NCBI GenBank assembly: GCA_023249255.1
Contig: JAHFCY010000206.1
Span: forward strand, 1 to 5,759
Source of the DNA: Candidatus Lindowiibacteriota bacterium
GTDB lineage: Bacteria; Lindowbacteria; 2-12-FULL-62-27
Length of the DNA: 5,759 bases
Direction: 5' to 3'
Part shown: piece by piece, positions 1 to 4,213 of the stretch
Layout: each line of letters begins with the position of its first letter
How positions within the stretch are numbered: the stretch's first letter is position 1
The notes under the pieces: model-generated
Database searches by the model: none
What the model saw: only the letters and a program-made list of their open reading frames with translations
What the model was told of the DNA's origin: nothing
Made by a program: the position numbers and the translations under genes

Positions 1-364
1 GCATCGTCTTGCTCACAAAATTCTGGAGGATCCACCGCGCCCGCGGATCATTCATGTCGAGCCCATATCGATTCACAAACGCGATCACATATTCCTCCGC
101 CTCGGCATATTCCTGCGGCCTCACGCGCTTGGAATACATCCCATGTTTGAAACTGTTTTCGTTGCCGGGCGCTCCGGTCGAAAGCCCTCCGTGCCACAAA
201 CATCGGCCGGACACGCCGTCTTTATGTGGTGTCCATTCACAGACCGCCCCGCTATGGAGTCGCGACCCACAAATCGTCCGCCCCAGCCGTTTCTCCGCCG
301 CCTGAATTTTTTTGAGATGTGATTTATCCCATCGAGGCGACGCCCGATCCTCCGCCGCGCTCAC
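1..364 (-). CDS. Phage-type HGG-motif protein, terminase small subunit-like (partial, 3' end outside window)
   Basis: This is a 121-codon open frame running off the left edge. It starts at GTG (364-362), which overlaps the TGA of the upstream gene as GTGA; a G-rich stretch (GGGGGA) lies about 10 bases upstream. Residues 32-58 carry a likely metal-binding cluster (Cys32, Cys42, Cys55, His58). His58 opens the segment HGGLSTGAPGNENSFKHG (58-75), followed by GMYSKR. From residue 83 the chain is predicted helical (PQEYAEAEEYV...). Small proteins with Cys residues, HGGxSTG and a following KHG are common in prophages next to terminase genes and are often annotated as terminase small subunit-like. 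That role would be DNA recognition for packaging, but here it is inference from the motif. The missing C-terminus prevents a firmer call. The 4-base overlap implies translational coupling with the gene before it. Confidence 0.8.
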   Translation of the reverse strand, partial: MSAAEDRASPRWDKSHLKKIQAAEKRLGRTICGSRLHSGAVCEWTPHKDGVSGRCLWHGGLSTGAPGNENSFKHGMYSKRVRPQEYAEAEEYVIAFVNRYGLDMNDPRARWILQNFVSKTM

Positions 365-618
365 TCGTCCATCCCCCGAGTCTTCCGAGGATCCGGGCAC
401 TCAACCTTGACCACCCCCGCAACCCCGCCAAACATCCGCGCCCACCCGTGGTAGCACGATTCCAATTTCTCAACCGCCTCTTTCGCCGTCCGCGCAAACA
501 CGATCCGCCCCACGACCGACAGCGCCCCCCGAGACGCCCGCCATCCCGTCCGCCGCATAACGACCGCGTACGCCTTCATATCGTTTTGCCTGGCCGCCAC
601 GACTCCCAAAAGCCCCAT
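361..618 (-). CDS. Small basic hypothetical protein (85 aa) in phage-like operon
   Basis: I do not recognise this family. I chose the ATG at 618 because GAGGGGAGGAAAT lies immediately upstream, a strong ribosome binding site. An in-frame ATG at 642 would overlap the previous gene and place that binding site inside the coding region. The 85-residue product starts MGLLGVVAARQNDMKAYAVV and contains many Arg, Val and Gly residues, with a probable amphipathic helix around AKEAVEKLES. It has no signal peptide, membrane segment or catalytic motif that I can see. It lies 13 bases after the 132-aa gene and overlaps the HGG-motif gene, so it is the middle of a three-gene minus-strand operon. The layout and partner suggest a phage accessory protein. 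Its function is unknown. Confidence 0.68.
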   Translation of the reverse strand: MGLLGVVAARQNDMKAYAVVMRRTGWRASRGALSVVGRIVFARTAKEAVEKLESCYHGWARMFGGVAGVVKVECPDPRKTRGMDE

Positions 619-631
619 ATTTCCTCCCCTC

Positions 632-1030
632 TCAAATTCCAAGGATATTGATATTCGCCGCCGACCCCATCCCCGCAGTTTTATTTTTCACCAGCACGCG
701 GACCCGCTTGTAGACCTGATCAACCACCCGCTCGACACGCGCCGTCCCCGCGGTCAAAGTTGTCTCCGACCGAATGGTCTCATCAAAATCCACTCCATCC
801 ACCGACCCCTCAATCTGAAACTTTATCTGATTCCCTCCCGTATTCTTCACCCGAATGGCAATCAGCCGGCAATCCGCAACCGCCGCCCCCGTCCGCGCGG
901 CATCATAAGCATCCGGCGTAACCGCGATCGTCTCCGCCTCATCCACATGTCTCGCGTTGAGAATGTCCTGCACATCCCTCTGCCTCACGCCCACACAGGC
1001 GGCCATAGCAACCATTTGAGATGGAGTCAA
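632..1030 (-). CDS. Hypothetical beta-rich protein (132 aa), possible phage structural or appendage protein
   Basis: First gene of the minus-strand operon. An in-frame TGA at 1045-1043 limits the start to TTG at 1030 or ATG at 1015; neither has a good ribosome binding site, so the start is uncertain by five residues. The N-terminal third (to about residue 50) is helical and polar. The rest is beta-rich, with the segment IAIRVKNTGGNQIKFQIEGS at 58-77, then VDGVDF and YKRVRVLVKNKTAGMGSA, ending NINILGI. That pattern of short strands and N-T-G-G-N / S-x-D-G turns resembles a beta-sandwich of the kind found in phage head, tail or carbohydrate-binding proteins. This is a resemblance in style, not a recognised family. 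The adjacent HGG-motif gene supports a phage origin. Confidence 0.7.
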   Translation of the reverse strand: MTPSQMVAMAACVGVRQRDVQDILNARHVDEAETIAVTPDAYDAARTGAAVADCRLIAIRVKNTGGNQIKFQIEGSVDGVDFDETIRSETTLTAGTARVERVVDQVYKRVRVLVKNKTAGMGSAANINILGI

Positions 1031-1081
1031 TGAAACCGCACTTCAACCCCTATTCGCTGGCGCGGAAAAATCAGAGCTTTT

Positions 1082-1093
1082 ATGAAATTTCAT
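1082..1093. promoter_or_regulatory. 12-bp perfect palindrome in the divergent intergenic region
   Basis: ATGAAATTTCAT reads identically on both strands. It lies between the divergently oriented genes at 1030 (minus) and 1114 (plus), about 20 bases before the plus-strand start. Position and symmetry fit an operator for a dimeric regulator, but 12-base AT-rich palindromes also occur by chance and no second copy was seen. I could not identify convincing -35/-10 pairs on either strand here. Confidence 0.3.
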
Positions 1094-1101
1094 TTTTAGA
1101 T

Positions 1102-1107
1102 AAAAGG
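1102..1107 (+). promoter_or_regulatory. Ribosome binding site deciding the 1114 start
   Basis: AAAAGG sits six bases before the ATG at 1114. The earlier in-frame ATGs at 1021 and 1033 lack a comparable site and overlap or abut the start of the divergent gene, so this site favours 1114. Confidence 0.5.
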
Positions 1108-1113
1108 TATGCA

Positions 1114-1776
1114 ATGTCCTCGCAAATTGAAGACCGACCGGAACCCATCATGAACAAAATCGCATTCGATGGAATCATCCGCGCCGTTCAGCCCAGAATC
1201 CGGCTGATCCGTTCATTCGATCAGAGTAGTCACGCTTATTTGGGATTTGTTTTGCGCATCCGAGGAACATTGGCTGCCCAGCTGAATGAATTTACCGTCG
1301 GCATCGGCACAGGCGCACAGGCCAAACATCAATTCCGCGCGGGTGATGCCATCAGCGGCGAATGCTTACCAGTCGCCGACCCGGAAAAGGAACCAGTCGA
1401 ATATTACAAAACCAGCAAATTGAAACTGACCTCCCGACCCGAAACCACCCCGACCGCGCCCCCGCCCTGGCACCGCATCCCGCCGGACCTCCCCGCCTAC
1501 CGCGCGCGTGGCCACCGGCGTCTGGATGCTCGCACCTACGACGTACACTGCCTCACCTGTATCTGGGCCTGCCGCATGTCCGTCGAAATGATCATCGACC
1601 ACTGGAACCCCGGCAAAAAACGCTACCGCACCGAAACTTTCTGCTACGGCCCCAAATCCTGCCCCCTTTACCGACCCGGCCCAACCCGCAAAGTCCCCGG
1701 CCGCCGCGGCATGAGCTGGACCGAAGAAGACTGGGTCGACGAGCAGGCGACGGCACACCGGGAGCGCGATGAGTAA
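1114..1776 (+). CDS. Conserved hypothetical protein: OB-like N-terminal half plus five-cysteine C-terminal half (220 aa)
   Basis: The overall pattern looks like a conserved bacterial family of unknown function that I cannot tie to a named domain. Residues about 13-105 (from FDGIIRAVQPRIRLIRSFD through GIGTGAQAKHQFRAGDAISG) alternate strands and turns like a small OB-type barrel. A Pro/Thr-rich linker follows (about 108-125). The C-terminal half opens PPDLPAYRARGHRRLDARTY and has Cys146, Cys149, Cys153, Cys177 and Cys183 (C-x2-C-x3-C, then C-x5-C) around WNPGKKRYRTETFCYGPKSC, then a basic stretch and an acidic tail. The cysteines suggest metal binding, and a barrel plus a cysteine-rich basic region suggests nucleic acid contact; both are inferences. 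I chose ATG 1114 for its AAAAGG site. ATG 1150 (MNKIAFDG) is the main alternative, and the frame is open back to 1021. The gene stands alone, divergent from the phage-like operon. Confidence 0.85.
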   Translation: MSSQIEDRPEPIMNKIAFDGIIRAVQPRIRLIRSFDQSSHAYLGFVLRIRGTLAAQLNEFTVGIGTGAQAKHQFRAGDAISGECLPVADPEKEPVEYYKTSKLKLTSRPETTPTAPPPWHRIPPDLPAYRARGHRRLDARTYDVHCLTCIWACRMSVEMIIDHWNPGKKRYRTETFCYGPKSCPLYRPGPTRKVPGRRGMSWTEEDWVDEQATAHRERDE

Positions 1777-1873
1777 TTCGGTTGAAATATTTAATAGGCG
1801 AGTTATAGTGGGCGCCGTTATCTGATATACGGAGTTGGCAAGTTTGAAATGGCGGGGTGATGTAGAGGGATCG

Positions 1874-1888
1874 AATTCGCTTCGAATT
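1874..1888. repeat. Short inverted repeat AATTCG-ctt-CGAATT
   Basis: Six-base arms separated by three bases could form a hairpin or bind a symmetric protein. It is not followed by a T run, so it is not a typical intrinsic terminator for the upstream gene. Chance occurrence is possible. Confidence 0.3.
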
Positions 1889-1974
1889 GTATTTATCTGG
1901 ATTGTCGTGCGGAAAAATTTATTTAAAACATCATGCTTTATGTCGAATAGTTGGATATATTGTGGGTGGATCAA

Positions 1975-2002
1975 AAGACGGGGTCGCTAGGCACAGCGTC
2001 TT
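1975..2002 (+). repeat. Inverted repeat AAGACG...CGTCTT in the leader of the 2020 gene
   Basis: Six-base arms (1975-1980 and 1997-2002) flank a 16-base interior. A second, mutually exclusive pairing exists: CGCT at 1985-1988 with AGCG at 1995-1998. The 3' arm ends six bases before the AGGAGGG ribosome binding site at 2009-2015, so a fold here could influence access to it. No riboswitch family is recognised. Confidence 0.3.
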
Positions 2003-2019
2003 AAAATCAGGAGGGTGAC

Positions 2020-2205
2020 ATGAGCAAAAACATTAAAAAACTCCAAGCCGTCGCAGAACAAACAAGCCAGGAGATCCAGGCCGATTTAATTAAAGCTACA
2101 GAAGAGGGTAGATCGGCGGAAGAGGATATGGAGGATTACTGGAATCGGTCTGAGGCGTGGGTTCAAGACGCACGAAATCCGTATGCACAAATTAAGATCA
2201 CCTGA
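2020..2205 (+). CDS. Small acidic helical hypothetical protein (61 aa)
   Basis: The start is well supported: AGGAGGG (2009-2015) lies four bases before the ATG. The product begins MSKNIKKLQAVAEQTSQEIQ and is almost wholly predicted helix, rich in Glu, Gln and Lys, with an acidic middle (EEGRSAEEDMEDYW) and a distinctive end (SEAWVQDARNPYAQIKIT). No membrane segment, signal peptide or Cys is present, so it is probably a soluble cytoplasmic protein. I do not recognise the family. Size and charge would fit a partner, adaptor or inhibitor of the protein encoded just downstream, but nothing proves this. Oddly, its TGA stop is the only break in an open frame that continues into the downstream peptidase-like gene. 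The stop is followed by C (TGAC), a context known to be comparatively leaky. Confidence 0.75.
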   Translation: MSKNIKKLQAVAEQTSQEIQADLIKATEEGRSAEEDMEDYWNRSEAWVQDARNPYAQIKIT

Positions 2206-2349
2206 CAAAAGGATTCCTTTCTGTCATCGTCGAGAAATATCGAACCCGTCACAATTCGGAGTGCCCTTGATGTCGATCGTTTTTTATTAAATATTGGAGA
2301 GGAAACACCGCTTCGTTCGATTCTTTCCTATTTCCAAAGAGATTATAAA
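2206..2349 (+). other. Probable 5' coding extension of the peptidase-like gene, no standard start codon
   Basis: These 144 bases are fully open in the frame of the downstream gene and of the 61-aa gene, and translate to protein-like sequence (SSRNIEPVTIRSALDVDRFL, then a helical stretch to YFQRDYK) rather than the low-complexity reading typical of shadow frames. There is no ATG, GTG or TTG in frame. A CTG at 2221 follows AAAAGGA (2207-2213) by seven bases. It would give a product beginning with an SSSRNIEPV-type N-terminus, adding 43 residues to the 532-aa frame. Alternatives are TGA readthrough from the 61-aa gene, or damage to the original start codon. Confidence 0.6.
2207..2213 (+). promoter_or_regulatory. 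Possible ribosome binding site for a CTG start at 2221
   Basis: AAAAGGA begins two bases after the TGA of the 61-aa gene. It is seven bases from an in-frame CTG, good spacing for initiation and for coupling to termination of the upstream gene. By contrast, the ATG at 2350 has only a weak AAAGAG nine bases upstream. Confidence 0.45.
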
Positions 2350-3948
2350 ATGCTTCGAATTAAAATCACTCAAAATTACAGGAAAAACCGAGAGGCAAAT
2401 GATGAATTCAGGGCTTTGAGTATTCAAAGACCAGCCCAATGTACAAAACTCGACATGTATTCAATTCGACCTGCCAAAAAACAGCGATCCGGGCGGGAAA
2501 CCCACCGGACGGGTGAGCACCTCGGATATATTATCCTCCGGGAGAGAACTCCCGCATGCGAACATCGGGTGAGCGACACCGTTGTCAAACCGCCAAAAAC
2601 ATTTCGAGGTGACCGGGGCGAGCGGTTTTTGACGTGTTCCGTACGAATTGGTACGCGAGAAACAGGTCGGCCTGCAACTCGACGGGCCAGCATACAGACA
2701 TATCCCTTTATTCAGAAAATGGACGGCCAGAGATTTGCTTGCGCTTATGCCGTATTGCGGATGTTTGGCGGATGGCTTTGGAACACAAAAAATCCATTCA
2801 TCACCCTTTCTCCCCAAACCCGTCGGAATTGGGCTTCTGGTAAAGCGCCGACGATGCCCGAATTTGAGAGAAGGCGAACAGCACCGACTGGCCCCGGATT
2901 AACGGCTGACGACTTCGTCGATATGTTAAAACAGCTTGGATTGGATCCAATTCGATATATCTATAATGATCCAGTGGCGGCGCATGTCCCAGTCGCCCCT
3001 CCGGATCAACTTGCGTACAGTTATGTGGAAAGCGGTCTGCCTGTTTTTTTCATATTTAAGACTGGCGAGATTTGGGGAGCATCCACCCCTACCCAGTTGC
3101 ATATCGTAACGGTCGTCGGTCACACGTTTGACCGTGATGCATGGTGGCCGGCCGCGCAACACGGATATTACTTTAAAAAGGGTCCCGGATATATCAGGAG
3201 CTTGGAATGGGTTGATTTTTTGATCCATGACGATAATTTTGGGCCGTTCCGGACGCTGCCCAAAAATTTTCTGAACATGGATATGTCGATTTACTCTGTT
3301 CCTGACTGTCTCAAAACTCTTGACCCTTCCCAAAATCAGGCCGTGATAGATCATGTCCGTAATGAGATGATCAAGTCGTCACGAGTCTGCGAACTGATCA
3401 TACCGTTTCGAAAAGAATATGTGCGCGCCGACCTTGCTGAAGCATCGGCATTAAATGCCCTTAGAACTTTTGGAAACAATCCGATTTACGAATCCGTATT
3501 GCAGCGGATCACGAATCCGGTTGACCAAACCACAGCGAAGCATTGGAAGAACCAGGTACTGAATCATATGAATACCAGCGGGCGCCTTGTGTTGAGGACA
3601 TTCCTTGTAACAAAAAAACAACTGCCCCAGAACATTTTGATTACGGAAAAATTTTCTAATATTCGAAGAGACTTCGGCTCATTACCGGATCATTTGTGGA
3701 TGACGGAAATCAGCACTCCGGAGCTTCATTCAAACGGGCAGCGAATTGGAATGGTTTTACAGGACGCAATGCACCGAGTCCAAGATATCAAGAACGCTCA
3801 TCTGGAATTAACGCGTTTTATGTGGTTGCCCGGACTCCATCTGAATTGGAATGAACATGGGAAAGGCATCGTGAGCGTATCACCACTGATCGAGCCTACA
3901 GATCACTTCACTCACACCATCCGGGATTACGCAACCAAACAGCAATAA
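2350..3948 (+). CDS. Papain-like/C39-like cysteine peptidase-type protein of unknown function (532 aa from first ATG)
   Basis: The coordinates use the first standard start; the true N-terminus is probably upstream (see the 2206-2349 entry). From the ATG: residues 9-38 hold a charged helix (NYRKNREANDEF) and CTKLDMYS; HLGYIILRE is at 57-65. The catalytic-looking core has Gln122 and Cys131 in FIQKMDGQRFACAYAV, His251 in LHIVTVVGH and Asp294/Asp295 in LIHDDNFGPF, the oxyanion Gln, Cys, His and Asp order of papain-like and C39-like peptidases. GLTADDFVDMLKQLG (183-197) fits the intervening helices. The C-terminal third (about 310-532) has LRTFLVTKKQ and LPDHLWMTEISTPEL, which seem conserved in long bacterial proteins of this type. 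No signal peptide or membrane segment is seen, so it is probably cytoplasmic. The substrate is unknown; it could cleave protein or act as a transglutaminase- or amidase-like enzyme. It likely forms an operon with the 61-aa gene. Residues about 98-119 read poorly and may be frameshifted. Confidence 0.8.
   Translation: MLRIKITQNYRKNREANDEFRALSIQRPAQCTKLDMYSIRPAKKQRSGRETHRTGEHLGYIILRERTPACEHRVSDTVVKPPKTFRGDRGERFLTCSVRIGTRETGRPATRRASIQTYPFIQKMDGQRFACAYAVLRMFGGWLWNTKNPFITLSPQTRRNWASGKAPTMPEFERRRTAPTGPGLTADDFVDMLKQLGLDPIRYIYNDPVAAHVPVAPPDQLAYSYVESGLPVFFIFKTGEIWGASTPTQLHIVTVVGHTFDRDAWWPAAQHGYYFKKGPGYIRSLEWVDFLIHDDNFGPFRTLPKNFLNMDMSIYSVPDCLKTLDPSQNQAVIDHVRNEMIKSSRVCELIIPFRKEYVRADLAEASALNALRTFGNNPIYESVLQRITNPVDQTTAKHWKNQVLNHMNTSGRLVLRTFLVTKKQLPQNILITEKFSNIRRDFGSLPDHLWMTEISTPELHSNGQRIGMVLQDAMHRVQDIKNAHLELTRFMWLPGLHLNWNEHGKGIVSVSPLIEPTDHFTHTIRDYATKQQ
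2642..2706 (+). other. Possible compensating frameshift segment inside the peptidase-like gene
   Basis: In the gene's own frame this stretch reads IGTRETGRPATRRASIQTY, Arg/Thr-rich and unlike the flanks. In the +1 frame it reads YELVREKQVGLQLDGPAYRH followed by IP, an alternating strand pattern that joins naturally to FIQKMDG. A one-base insertion near 2641 and a one-base loss in the CCCTTT run at 2704-2709 would reconcile the two. It may be genuine mutation, sequencing error, or my over-reading. Confidence 0.4.
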
Positions 3949-4130
3949 TTGTAAATCCAATCTCAAATTCCGATGCATATGTGCGGTCAAGCATAATCAG
4001 TGTATTCTCGGGTGAACTGTACAGATCATCCGAATCCAAAAAATCTGTCGTGTGTTTCGGCTGCATTTGACCATTGCCCTCTCCATCCTTCAAAGCTATC
4101 GTTCATTCGTGCTACCCAATTTTCTAATTC

Positions 4131-4164
4131 ATAAATGATGCATGATCATTGAGAATAAATGATG
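4131..4164. repeat. Paired ATAAATGATG direct repeats with an inverted AATGAT/ATCATT element, candidate operator
   Basis: ATAAATGATG occurs at 4131-4140 and again at 4155-4164, starts 24 bases apart. AATGAT at 4134-4139 is also mirrored by ATCATT at 4145-4150. The cluster ends 49 bases before the DUF499 start codon, where a regulator of that operon would be expected to bind. No promoter boxes could be assigned with confidence. Confidence 0.4.
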
Positions 4165-4199
4165 ATGGGCCGTCTGGTCTGCAATTCGAAAAATTCCAC

Positions 4200-4207
4200 G
4201 AGGTGAT
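4200..4207 (+). promoter_or_regulatory. Ribosome binding site of the DUF499 gene
   Basis: GAGGTGAT lies six bases before the ATG at 4214, a strong and well-spaced site that fixes the start. Confidence 0.7.
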
Positions 4208-4213
4208 AACCGC

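Larger units (their letters stand above)
1777..2019. other. Gene-free AT-rich stretch upstream of the small acidic protein gene
   Basis: I see no convincing gene on either strand. The long minus-strand open frame crossing it is mostly the antisense of the 1114-1776 gene. The stretch must contain the promoter of the 2020 gene. TATATT at 1956-1961 is a possible -10 element, but no good -35 lies 16-18 bases before it. Two small inverted repeats are listed separately. There is no clear terminator after the stop codon at 1776. Confidence 0.5.
3949..4213. other. Gene-free stretch between the peptidase-like gene and the DUF499 gene
   Basis: I see no supported gene here. It should hold the end of the peptidase transcript and the promoter of the DUF499 gene. 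A weak inverted repeat, ACAGAT (4021-4026) with ATCTGT (4043-4048), has a 16-base interior and no T run, so it is a poor terminator candidate. A minus-strand open frame (4093-3908) and a short plus-strand open stretch read moderately like protein but lack good start signals. Repeated AATGAT elements near the right end are listed separately. Confidence 0.5.

Noticed and set aside
9-651. Two plus-strand open frames at 9-305 and 319-651
   Set aside because: Pro/Arg/Ser-rich shadows of the three minus-strand genes. The minus strand has the HGG motif, ribosome binding sites and a stop/start overlap.
1366-1974. 202-codon minus-strand open frame
   Set aside because: Mostly the antisense of the 1114-1776 gene, with a Gly/Ala/Val-rich low-complexity product. 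The conserved cysteine pattern is on the plus strand.
2203-2205. In-frame TGA as selenocysteine or as a reassigned codon
   Set aside because: Other genes in the window end normally at TGA (for example 361-363 and 632-634). No selenocysteine insertion hairpin was recognised after it. Leaky readthrough remains possible and is noted as such.
2424-2817. Minus-strand open frames of 89 and 118 codons
   Set aside because: Antisense of the 5' part of the peptidase-like gene, with no start signals and no recognisable motifs.
4021-4048. ACAGAT/ATCTGT inverted repeat as a terminator
   Set aside because: The arms are only six bases, AT-rich, separated by 16 bases and not followed by a T run.
3908-4093. 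61-codon minus-strand open frame after the peptidase-like gene
   Set aside because: It reads moderately like protein, but it starts at TTG without a good binding site and overlaps the 3' end of the peptidase-like gene in antisense. The opposite strand is equally open in one frame, so direction cannot be judged.
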